DNA of 23,436 bases from UMGS1532 sp045542355 (GCA_045542355.1 JAZQKX010000015.1:1-23436), one strand, 5' to 3'; positions 12,264 to 17,144 are shown, counted from the first letter of the stretch. Translations and numbers: made by a program. Notes: generated from the letters alone by a model not told the origin.

Positions 12264-12292
12264 ATTATAACACAGGTTTGCGGTTTTGTCAA
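12264..12292 (-). promoter_or_regulatory. Promoter for the AbrB gene
   Basis: TTGACA (12287-12292), 17 bp, TATAAT (12264-12269). The TGA of the upstream gene (12289-12291) is inside the -35. Confidence 0.88.
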
Positions 12293-12573
12293 GTGTTTTC
12301 TTTATATTCTTTTTCACTGATTTCCTCGTAAGAGCAAGAGCAATCCGCTCGGAAATTATCCATATATTCCTCGGCTTCATCCTCGCTCATATCTTCGAGG
12401 TTTTCATCATTCCAACCGGAATGTAGGTAGGAATAATCTTGGTAGGCTTGCTCAGCATACTCGCCTGCAATTTCTTCTAACTCGTCCGGCTTGGGCGGCG
12501 TTTCAAATTTATGATAGTAGTCATTTTCTGTTCCGCAATAGGGGGTGGAACTTGTAAATTTATAGTATTTCAT
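12289..12573 (-). CDS. Very acidic hypothetical protein, 94 aa
   Basis: ATG 12573 overlaps the TGA of the zinc-ribbon gene (ATGA). MKYYKFTSSTPYCGTENDYY is followed by a helix rich in Glu/Ala (ELEEIAGEYAEQAYQDYSYL) and an acidic segment (NLEDMSEDEAEEYMDNF) with CSC near the end. Strong acidity suggests a protein partner or DNA-mimic role, unproven. Its TGA is the TGA of the AbrB promoter's TTGACA. Confidence 0.8.
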   Translation of the reverse strand: MKYYKFTSSTPYCGTENDYYHKFETPPKPDELEEIAGEYAEQAYQDYSYLHSGWNDENLEDMSEDEAEEYMDNFRADCSCSYEEISEKEYKENT

Positions 12574-12743
12574 CGGTTGGCTCTCCAATCTTTACAAAAT
12601 TCTTCTTTTTGCTTTTGAGGGTCTTCTGCTACAAAGCACTCTCCGCAACCACAAAAATAAAAACTGTGTGTTTTCGGTTTCTCGATACTGTCCATCCATT
12701 TATGGACTTGTGCGGTGCTACCGCAGTTAGGACATTTAGGCAT
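12570..12743 (-). CDS. Zinc-ribbon microprotein, 57 aa
   Basis: MPKCPNCGSTAQVHKWMDSI then THSFYFCGCGECFVAEDPQK gives two knuckles, CPxCG and CGCGEC, fitting a zinc ribbon. The ATG at 12743 is preferred because AGGAG is nine bases upstream; an ATG at 12749 (adding MK) is only three bases from it. Stop TGA overlaps the next ATG. Nucleic-acid or protein binding is likely. Confidence 0.78.
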   Translation of the reverse strand: MPKCPNCGSTAQVHKWMDSIEKPKTHSFYFCGCGECFVAEDPQKQKEEFCKDWRANR

Positions 12744-12897
12744 CTTCATCAACTCCTCTGAAATTGATATGTTTACCGCCACCACAATATTCAATGGTTT
12801 CACTTAGTGCATGAAAAGCTTCGGGTATCTCCCAACTGGCTTCACATTCGTGAACAACTCTCCAATAGAGTCGTTCCAGTTCTTCTTGGATACTCAT
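12736..12897 (-). CDS. 53-aa hypothetical protein
   Basis: MSIQEELERLYWRVVHECEA then SWEIPEAFHALSETIEYCGG and a tail ending NFRGVDEDA-TAA. Helical, with a possible His/Cys metal site. ATG shares a base with the TGA of the preceding gene (TGATG), and its own end overlaps the zinc-ribbon start by 8 bp. The gene is translationally coupled on both sides, which supports a real CDS despite its size. Confidence 0.72.
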   Translation of the reverse strand: MSIQEELERLYWRVVHECEASWEIPEAFHALSETIEYCGGGKHINFRGVDEDA

Positions 12898-13049
12898 CAC
12901 TCTCGACCCTCTTTCTTCATCTTTTGGCGGTTGTAGGCTTTGCCATTTTCCACTCGGCTACCTCTCTTACGGAAAGCTAACCATTGTTGCAGTTCTTCGC
13001 CCTCTTTCTTAAAAATACGGCGGTCGATTTTCTTGGGTTTCTTTGCCAT
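12897..13049 (-). CDS. Lys/Arg-rich microprotein, 50 aa
   Basis: MAKKPKKIDRRIFKKEGEEL then QQWLAFRKRGSRVENGKAYN and RQKMKKEGRE-TGA. Start chosen at 13049 with GAGGT. Very basic; RKRGSRVENGKAYNRQK resembles tails seen on phage nucleic-acid-binding microproteins. First gene of a four-gene overlapping operon (12897, 12736, 12570, 12289). Confidence 0.78.
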   Translation of the reverse strand: MAKKPKKIDRRIFKKEGEELQQWLAFRKRGSRVENGKAYNRQKMKKEGRE

Positions 13050-13074
13050 AGCAATTACCTCGCTTTCTGTGGAT

Positions 13075-13103
13075 ATTATAGCATAGAATAAGGGGTTTGT
13101 CAA
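13075..13103 (-). promoter_or_regulatory. Promoter for 13049-12289 operon
   Basis: TTGACA (13098-13103), 17 bp, TGC-TATAAT (13075-13080). The -35 lies in the loop of TAAGGGG...CCCCTTA, which starts with the upstream gene's TAA. Confidence 0.9.
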
Positions 13104-13107
13104 CCCC

Positions 13108-13356
13108 TTATTCTAAAATAATTCTTGCCGATGTATAGGGGATTATGTTTTCATCATCATTGAAGAAAGTCCACTCGCCAGTTTCAACATCCACAGCGTT
13201 GCAAATTGTATCTGCGTGTCCGTCTTTACTGATAATGACACCTTGCATCTTCATGTAGGTTTCTTTTACATCACCATCATAATAATCACCGAATACAGTG
13301 CCCGGAGTAAAATCGCCAAAGCGACCAAATAAAGGCTTTTTCTTTTCAATAATCAT
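13108..13356 (-). CDS. Small beta-rich protein, family P, copy 3
   Basis: 82 aa, GAGGGG site. FGRFGDFTPGTVFGDYYDGD, YMKMQGVIIS, CNAVDVETGEWTFFNDDENI and SARIILE repeat the pattern of the 4277 and 4578 genes, with a longer basic N-terminus (MIIEKKKPLF). Third paralog of the family in the window. Ends TAA, immediately followed by the hairpin that carries the next -35. Confidence 0.83.
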   Translation of the reverse strand: MIIEKKKPLFGRFGDFTPGTVFGDYYDGDVKETYMKMQGVIISKDGHADTICNAVDVETGEWTFFNDDENIIPYTSARIILE

Positions 13357-13370
13357 ATTTATTACCCCTC

Positions 13371-13547
13371 TTAATAAGTATCATAACCATAGATTTCAGC
13401 AGTTTCATCATCGACCTCGTCAAGGAAATCAACCTCGTCAAGGTTGAAACCATTTTCGAGCAGGATTTCTTCGGCTTCTTCAATGGAATTACATTGCACA
13501 AAGAAGTAACCGCCATTCTCAAGATCTTCACACAGGTAGTTAGTCAT
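13371..13547 (-). CDS. Acidic microprotein, 58 aa
   Basis: MTNYLCEDLENGGYFFVQCN then SIEEAEEILLENGFNLDEVD and FLDEVDDETAEIYGYDTY-TAA. Strand, then SIEEAEEIL helix, then acidic tail: the same layout as the 4076 gene. AAAGGAA site. First gene of the two-gene operon with the family P protein. Possible DNA mimic; no evidence beyond charge. Confidence 0.75.
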   Translation of the reverse strand: MTNYLCEDLENGGYFFVQCNSIEEAEEILLENGFNLDEVDFLDEVDDETAEIYGYDTY

Positions 13548-13597
13548 AGTAATTATTTCCTTTCTTTTGGAGCATTGCGCCCCTTGATTACATTAAC

Positions 13598-13626
13598 ATT
13601 GTAGCACAGTAATGGGATTTTGTCAA
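13598..13626 (-). promoter_or_regulatory. Promoter for 13547-13108 operon
   Basis: TTGACA (13621-13626), 17 bp, TGC-TACAAT (13598-13603), behind an A/T-rich tract. Confidence 0.88.
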
Positions 13627-13687
13627 GGGGTAAATTGAAAAAAATTTTCAAAAATTTTATTTCCAAAGGGTGAAAATATTGATAATT

Positions 13688-13714
13688 CTGCTCGCCTGAG
13701 CCGCAGGCGAGCAG
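13688..13714. repeat. Covarying operon-end hairpin H7
   Basis: CTGCTCGCCTG (13688-13698) / CAGGCGAGCAG (13704-13714), loop AGCCG, preceded by TAATT and followed by CTGAAAACAAAA. Confidence 0.78.
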
Positions 13715-13724
13715 CTGAAAACAA

Positions 13725-13754
13725 AATGCCTCCAAGGGGTCTGCCCCTTGGAGG
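13725..13754 (-). terminator. Terminator of the tRNA/structured-RNA transcript
   Basis: CCTCCAAGGGG and CCCCTTGGAGG form an 11-bp perfect stem (13729-13739 / 13744-13754), followed leftward by CATTTTGTTTTC. Confidence 0.88.
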
Positions 13755-14060
13755 TCTTTCCAGTATTATATAATTCTCAGCCGAGTGGTTTTGAGCCAGT
13801 CTACTCAACCTGCTAAGCCGATAGGCTTCTTGGTACGGGTCGCCAAACCCTAATCTAAAACATATGCGACCACAATCCTTTCATCGTCCTGATCGATGTG
13901 GGAGCCAACCCCTTGATGGCTTACTAGCAGACATCATAAACATTAACAAATCAGCATTACGGGCGCCACCCCTAAGTCCAAGTCACTTGATTCACAACCC
14001 TTTCTGCATCCACGCATCATCCAACGCCTTTGTGGGAGAGGGCGCATCCCTTAGTTTCTG
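13755..14060 (-). ncRNA. Structured RNA between tRNA-Lys and terminator
   Basis: About 300 nt with no supported ORF, lying between the tRNA-Lys 3' end and a strong terminator on one transcript. Visible helices include AAGCC/GGCTT, GGGT/ACCC around TTGGCG, GGTTGAG/CTCAA-CC and GCCA/TGGC. Large ornate phage RNAs such as ROOL and GOLLD are known to sit beside tRNA genes; membership is a guess by context only. The leader from 14236 to 14137 is also structured and non-coding. Confidence 0.45.
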
Positions 14061-14136
14061 TGGTGACCGCTTGGAGGCTCGAACTCCAGACCCACGCCTT
14101 AAAAGGGCGTTGCTCTACCAACTGAGCTAAGCGGTC
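14061..14136 (-). tRNA. tRNA-Lys (anticodon UUU)
   Basis: Complete cloverleaf on the minus strand: acceptor GACCGCT/AGCGGTC, D arm GCTC...GAGC, anticodon stem ACGCC/GGCGT with loop CTTTTAA, T arm TGGAG-TTCGAGC-CTCCA, discriminator A and encoded CCA (14063-14061). Confidence 0.97.
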
Positions 14137-14242
14137 ATATTTAGAGGGACGGGTCGCGCACTTACCATTCCCACGGGAGCCTCAGTGCGTTTATCCGCAA
14201 GGGTGGTTGCTCTCTATCGTGGGTGTCCCTCTTTGTGCTTTT

Positions 14243-14271
14243 ATTATAGCACACTTTTGGCTATCTGTCAA
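14243..14271 (-). promoter_or_regulatory. Promoter for the tRNA-Lys/RNA transcript
   Basis: TTGACA (14266-14271), 17 bp, TGC-TATAAT (14243-14248). No CDS lies between it and the terminator at 13725. Confidence 0.88.
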
Positions 14272-14445
14272 GCACTTTTTTGCCAAGTCTTATATTTTTC
14301 CGAGAAGACATTTGGCGAGAACCTCGTGGTTTTCCGGGGCAGTTTTCCTTCTCCCTTTGGTGATGGGGGTGGGGCTCGAACCCACTATCCTCTACTCAGT
14401 AGTCGTCTTACCCATCCCTTAGACGACCCCATCCCTTTCTTGACA
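14266..14445 (-). ncRNA. Candidate end-paired RNA unit U5 carrying the tRNA-like element
   Basis: The transcript from the promoter at 14451 begins TGTCAAG (14445-14439), complementary to CTTGACA at 14272-14266 and, with one G-U pair, to CTTGGCA at 14287-14281. The tRNA-like element lies near its 5' end. Confidence 0.4.
14358..14433 (-). tRNA. tRNA-like element, abnormal anticodon arm
   Basis: 76 nt with acceptor GATGGGG/CCCCATC, discriminator A, encoded CCA and T arm GTGGG-TTCGAGC-CCCAC. The D side is GTCGTCT/AGACGAC with a 12-nt loop, longer than normal. The expected anticodon stem does not form; instead CTAC-TGA-GTAG gives a 3-nt loop. No normal CUA anticodon loop is present. It may be a decayed tRNA, a tRNA mimic, or a tRNA with a non-standard fold. 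Confidence 0.6.
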
Positions 14446-14450
14446 CCCTT

Positions 14451-14479
14451 ATTGTATCATACTTTAAGGGACTTGCCAA
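14451..14479 (-). promoter_or_regulatory. Promoter for the tRNA-like unit
   Basis: TTGGCA (14474-14479), 17 bp, TACAAT (14451-14456). Confidence 0.8.
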
Positions 14480-14558
14480 GGGGTTTTTCAAAAAAGTTTG
14501 AAAAAATTTGCGGGTTACCTCACCGGAAGGGGCTCTGGTTTCCTTCGCCCCCTTGACA
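14474..14558 (-). ncRNA. Candidate end-paired RNA unit U4
   Basis: Begins TGTCAAGGGG (14558-14549); the next -35 region gives CCCCTTGGCA (14483-14474), still fully paired in RNA through one U-G pair although the DNA -35 departs from consensus. Interior includes GGAAACCAGAGCCCCTTCC. No ORF. Confidence 0.42.
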
Positions 14559-14563
14559 TCCTT

Positions 14564-14592
14564 ATTATAGCACAGACCGCACCAAAAGTCAA
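14564..14592 (-). promoter_or_regulatory. Distal leftward promoter (drives U4)
   Basis: TTGACT (14587-14592), 17 bp, TGC-TATAAT (14564-14569). Upstream is GGTAATGTTGCACGAATTCG, matching the block at about 3194-3213. Confidence 0.85.
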
Positions 14593-14651
14593 CTGGTAAT
14601 GTTGCACGAATTCGGGAGAAGACGCGGCCGGAAGTTTGTTCAAAACGCGAA

Positions 14652-14680
14652 TTGATTTTTTTCGAATGATGTGATATAAT
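14652..14680 (+). promoter_or_regulatory. Plus-strand promoter ahead of hairpin H8
   Basis: TTGATT 14652-14657, 17 bp, TGA-TATAAT 14675-14680. H8 starts 8 nt downstream, so the RNA would begin at the hairpin and run antisense to the 14748-15023 gene. Confidence 0.72.
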
Positions 14681-14687
14681 GGAAATT

Positions 14688-14714
14688 CTGCCCGGGGCCT
14701 TCGACCTCGGGCAG
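14688..14714. repeat. Covarying operon-end hairpin H8
   Basis: CTGCCCGGGG (14688-14697) / CCTCGGGCAG (14705-14714) with one G-T pair, loop CCTTCGA, preceded by AAATT and followed by CCAAAAAGG. Confidence 0.78.
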
Positions 14715-14716
14715 CC

Positions 14717-14749
14717 AAAAAGGAAACCCCAAGGTTTCCCTTGGGGTTT
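14717..14749 (-). terminator. Terminator of the 15023-14748 gene
   Basis: AAACCCCAAGG, GAAA loop, CCTTGGGGTTT, then CCTTTTT on the leftward strand; overlaps the stop TAA. Confidence 0.92.
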
Positions 14750-15023
14750 ACCACTGTACATGGAGGGTGCGACTGGTAGAACGGTATCGTTCCACAGTAA
14801 AACCAAGCTCTACCAAGAGGTCGCTGACCATGTTGACAGAGTAGCCAGCGCAGACAGTGAAATATGCACTGTACAGACCTGCATTGGCAGACCGCTCGAT
14901 ATTCGGCAAAAGAGTAGTTTCTACGAACTTTTCGTGGCGGTTGCGATTTTCCTTGGCGGCGTCTTCGTTGAACTTATCAGCGGCTTCACGCATCTGCAAG
15001 GCATAATTCTTTTCGTTTTCCAT
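14748..15023 (-). CDS. Hypothetical protein, 91 aa
   Basis: MENEKNYALQMREAADKFNE opens behind AAGGAG. A charged helix (DAAKENRNRHEKFVETTLLP) is followed by an amphipathic core (SANAGLYSAYFTVCAGYSVN) and a strand tail (LGFTVERYRSTSRTLHVQW). The tail resembles small phage proteins in which a helical pair supports a C-terminal strand. Its TAA is part of the terminator stem. Family not recognised. Confidence 0.82.
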   Translation of the reverse strand: MENEKNYALQMREAADKFNEDAAKENRNRHEKFVETTLLPNIERSANAGLYSAYFTVCAGYSVNMVSDLLVELGFTVERYRSTSRTLHVQW

Positions 15024-15054
15024 GATTAAATCTCCTTATCTTTTGGTTGTTATT

Positions 15055-15083
15055 ATTATAGCACACTTTGCTTGACTTGTCAA
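15055..15083 (-). promoter_or_regulatory. Promoter for the 15023-14748 gene
   Basis: TTGACA (15078-15083), 17 bp, TGC-TATAAT (15055-15060). Confidence 0.9.
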
Positions 15084-15098
15084 GGGGCTGGTGCGGTT

Positions 15099-15452
15099 TT
15101 ATTTACCGCACCATACCAACTGCCCCGCCTTGCGAGGACGCCAGCCGTATATGCTCTGCTGGTTCATCAGCTTGCCGACTTTGAGGGCATCCTGCTTGGT
15201 GGTGATACGCTTGCTCACATCGATATAGTACACGCCTTCGCTATACCAAATACCGATATTGCCTTTGCGACCTAAACCCCTATGGAGCAGTTCGCTGACC
15301 TCTTCAGCGGTCTGGCATGTGATGCCAGTGATACCGACTTGCCAGCCGGTCTTATACTCGATAATTTTGCCATTGCGGAGGGTCAAGCCTTGTCCATCGG
15401 TCAGGTTGCGGATAGTGCGAACATTGATGCGGCGATTAGTGAGATATTTCAT
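15099..15452 (-). CDS. Hypothetical protein, 117 aa
   Basis: ATG 15452 with AAAGGAA; longer in-frame starts overlap the promoter. MKYLTNRRINVRTIRNLTDG, then strand-rich RNGKIIEYKTGWQVGITGIT and a helix AEEVSELLHRGLGRKGNIGI, ending YGWRPRKAGQLVWCGK. Basic overall; nucleic-acid binding is possible. GGTGCGG and CCGCACC form a hairpin with the stop TAA in the loop. One-gene unit. Confidence 0.82.
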   Translation of the reverse strand: MKYLTNRRINVRTIRNLTDGQGLTLRNGKIIEYKTGWQVGITGITCQTAEEVSELLHRGLGRKGNIGIWYSEGVYYIDVSKRITTKQDALKVGKLMNQQSIYGWRPRKAGQLVWCGK

Positions 15453-15500
15453 AGATTTTATTTCCTTTCTTTTGTGGGGTTGCTCCCCCTTTGTGTCTTT

Positions 15501-15529
15501 ATTATAACATAGGGCGGTCGGCTTGTCAA
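15501..15529 (-). promoter_or_regulatory. Promoter for the 15452-15099 gene
   Basis: TTGACA (15524-15529), 17 bp, TATAAT (15501-15506). Confidence 0.88.
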
Positions 15530-15611
15530 GGGTTTTTGTGAAAAAAATTAAAAAAATTTTTTGGTTGCGTTTGCGAGCGATTTTTTCCAACGCTTGGAAA
15601 AAAGATAAATT

Positions 15612-15638
15612 CCGCTCGCTTGGGCAGTAAGCGAGCGG
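15612..15638. repeat. Covarying operon-end hairpin H9
   Basis: CCGCTCGCTT (15612-15621) / AAGCGAGCGG (15629-15638), loop GGGCAGT, preceded by TAAATT and followed by TTGAAAAAA. Confidence 0.78.
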
Positions 15639-15641
15639 TTG

Positions 15642-15672
15642 AAAAAAGACGACCACTTTTCAGCAGTCGTCT
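15642..15672 (-). terminator. Terminator of the zinc-ribbon gene, stop codon in loop
   Basis: AGACGAC (15672-15666) / GTCGTCT (15653-15647) then T run; the TGA stop lies in the loop. Confidence 0.88.
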
Positions 15673-16016
15673 GTGTAGCAACCTGCGTACGGGTCGAAGC
15701 CGCACTCATAATCGCAGTCATCGGTGTCCTCATCGGCGAAGCATTCGTCGTAGTGGTGGCAACCCTGGCAATTCTGAGTACAATCCTCGAAGGGTAAGGG
15801 TATATCTTCCGACTCGGGTGGCAGAGCGAAGATGGTTTCCTGGCACTTGGGGCAAATGCCGCTGATAAGCTGCTCTCGCTCGGTGGGGGTGGCATTGGGC
15901 AAGGCTCGCTGGGCAGGTTCACCGCATTCCCATGCGAAGTAGCCAACTCGGTCAACCGTGCAGGTGTGTGCCTTGCCGCAGAAGGGACAAATCTTGGTGA
16001 TGGTGATGGTTTCCAT
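15660..16016 (-). CDS. Zinc-ribbon, cysteine-rich protein, 118 aa
   Basis: N-terminus METITITKICPFCGKAHTCT with CPFC, then WEC, then SGICPKCQETIFALP with CPKC, which together fit one zinc ribbon or two knuckles. The C-terminal 45 residues are acidic and packed with Cys (CTQNCQGCHHYDECF, CDYECGFDPYAGC), suggesting a second metal cluster. Strong TGGAGG site. It has an unusually long leader (16017-16210). It could be a nucleic-acid or RNA-polymerase-binding phage factor; no direct evidence. Confidence 0.85.
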   Translation of the reverse strand: METITITKICPFCGKAHTCTVDRVGYFAWECGEPAQRALPNATPTEREQLISGICPKCQETIFALPPESEDIPLPFEDCTQNCQGCHHYDECFADEDTDDCDYECGFDPYAGCYTDDC

Positions 16017-16210
16017 AGTAATACCTCCAAAAGTAGATTAGAAAGGACATTGGCTTTTGTATCGCGCATAGCCCCAACATTCTTTCAGCCCGTGGGGTCT
16101 GGTTCACACTTATATAGCGCACACGCGAACACCATGCGCTCGGTTCATTGGGTCGAGGTCTTACTCGCTCGCGTGGGCACCCCGTTTGGGTCGCCTCACC
16201 CTCCCCTGTT
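16017..16210 (-). promoter_or_regulatory. Long structured 5' leader of the zinc-ribbon gene
   Basis: About 190 nt lie between promoter and start codon, with several possible G/C-rich helices (GCGCA/TGCGC, CCCC/GGGG around GGGCTGAAAGAATG) and no ribosome-site-backed ORF. The length is unusual here, where leaders are typically 30-60 nt. Class not recognised. Confidence 0.45.
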
Positions 16211-16216
16211 GTAATT

Positions 16217-16245
16217 AGTATACCACAGACCGCCGGTTTTGTCAA
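16217..16245 (-). promoter_or_regulatory. Promoter for the zinc-ribbon gene
   Basis: TTGACA (16240-16245), 17 bp, TATACT (16217-16222). Confidence 0.85.
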
Positions 16246-16329
16246 CCCCTTTTTGGGGAAAAAATAAAAAATTTTTAGAATTATTTGTTTCGCAAAAAAA
16301 TATCCACGGAGCCGTGTGTATCATAAATT

Positions 16330-16356
16330 CTGCGCGCTTCATCCGAAAGCGCGCAG
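16330..16356. repeat. Covarying operon-end hairpin H10
   Basis: CTGCGCGCTT (16330-16339) / AAGCGCGCAG (16347-16356), loop CATCCGA, preceded by TAAATT and followed by CTCAAAAAA. Confidence 0.8.
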
Positions 16357-16359
16357 CTC

Positions 16360-16394
16360 AAAAAATGGGAGTGTCCTCGTATGGAGGACACTCT
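16360..16394 (-). terminator. Terminator of the 16773-16396 operon
   Basis: GAGTGTCCTC / GAGGACACTC, 10 bp, 5-nt loop, then CCATTTTTT leftward. Confidence 0.92.
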
Positions 16395-16395
16395 C

Positions 16396-16542
16396 TTAAT
16401 CAACATACTCTGCGATTTCAATTTCCCATTCCCATAATTCGGTGTTCACGATACCGGCGCGCCGGAACGCATCATTTGCCGTGTAGCCGAATAGGATATT
16501 TGTTTCACCAGTCTTAGTATTGCGGACATGAAATTCATACAT
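16396..16542 (-). CDS. 48-aa hypothetical protein, RN..TG type
   Basis: MYEFHVRNTKTGETNILFGY then TANDAFRRAGIVNTELWEWE and IEIAEYVD-TAA. AAGGAG lies seven bases before the ATG, overlapping the end of the upstream gene. Strand (EFHVRN), TG turn, strand, ANDAFRRAG helix, acidic aromatic strand. The order RN..TG...A.DAF..(A/M)G...W is also visible in the 17145-17294 protein, so the two are probably distant relatives. Confidence 0.78.
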   Translation of the reverse strand: MYEFHVRNTKTGETNILFGYTANDAFRRAGIVNTELWEWEIEIAEYVD

Positions 16543-16557
16543 ATACTTTTCTCCTTC

Positions 16558-16773
16558 TTAATTCCAGCTTTTGCTTTTCCAACTGTCAACCAGGGCGTCA
16601 TGAATACGAGACCGAGAAGAGGTTACATAAACAGAGCCTGTACTTGTTGCACTTGTGTTGCATAGGGTTTCCCGCATATGCATCTCTTTGAAAGGGCTCT
16701 TATAATAGGCGTCGCCCTTGCGAAAAGCTTCTTTTTGCTCCTCGGTTAAGATGTCGGCATAGCTCATTGTCAT
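16558..16773 (-). CDS. Hypothetical protein, 71 aa
   Basis: MTMSYADILTEEQKEAFRKG then DAYYKSPFKEMHMRETLCNT and a Ser/Thr-rich tail ending ALVDSWKSKSWN-TAA. The ribosome site is weak. ATG 16773 lies right on AGAAGA; the second ATG at 16767 (MSYADIL) is at a better distance, so the real start may be two codons in. First gene after a leader of about 110 nt with GAGGG/CCCTC pairing. Not recognised. Confidence 0.72.
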   Translation of the reverse strand: MTMSYADILTEEQKEAFRKGDAYYKSPFKEMHMRETLCNTSATSTGSVYVTSSRSRIHDALVDSWKSKSWN

Positions 16774-16890
16774 TCTTCTTTCTATAAGGGAGTTAAGAGG
16801 GTGGCGCAGTTTTTGTAGCAGGACGCATCTTTCTACTGGACTCTTTTTGAGGGTGAACCGACCTTTTTCACCGCCCCTCTTTGTACCTTA

Positions 16891-16919
16891 ATTATAGCAT
16901 AGGCGAAGATATTTGTCAA
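16891..16919 (-). promoter_or_regulatory. Promoter for 16773-16396 operon
   Basis: TTGACA (16914-16919), 17 bp, TGC-TATAAT (16891-16896). Confidence 0.88.
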
Positions 16920-17074
16920 GCACTTTTTTCAAAAAAAAATAATTTTTTTTCTGACAACCGCGCCGTGCGTATCACGCACAAAACACATGTGAGGCAGTTT
17001 TGGGAGGTTGGAAACCGTTTGCTTGGGGTTGCATTTCACCTGAAAAAAATGCGTCCTATCTCCTTTAATCGAAT

Positions 17075-17103
17075 CAGGCTCGTGGCACTCGCGCACGAGC
17101 CTG
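17075..17103. repeat. Covarying operon-end hairpin H11
   Basis: CAGGCTCGTG (17075-17084) / CACGAGCCTG (17094-17103), 9-nt loop, preceded by AATC and followed by CGAAAAAA. Confidence 0.72.
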
Positions 17104-17105
17104 CG

Positions 17106-17137
17106 AAAAAAGAGTGAGTCTTAAACAGACCCACCCT
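17106..17137 (-). terminator. Terminator of the 18442-17145 operon
   Basis: AGGGTGGGTCT (17137-17127) pairs with AGACTCACTCT (17121-17111) using two G-T pairs, then TTTTT. Confidence 0.8.
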
Positions 17138-17144
17138 CTCCATG

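Noticed and set aside
14185..14556. 123-aa plus-strand frame
   Set aside because: Crosses the tRNA-like element and several promoters; no ribosome site.
15548..16069. 173-aa minus-strand frame with Arg/Pro/Ser-rich sequence
   Set aside because: Out-of-frame shadow of the zinc-ribbon gene; low-complexity composition and it runs through the terminator and H9.
1565..17103. Hairpins H1-H11 as CRISPR repeats or IS ends
   Set aside because: Copies are dispersed over 15 kb, differ in sequence and have no regular spacers, target-site duplications or transposase gene nearby.
1565..17103. Hairpins H1-H11 as ordinary tandem terminators only
   Set aside because: The U-tract terminator is already present on the operon side in most cases, and the hairpins are followed by AATTT rather than a clear U run. 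H2 may be an exception, so this is not fully excluded.
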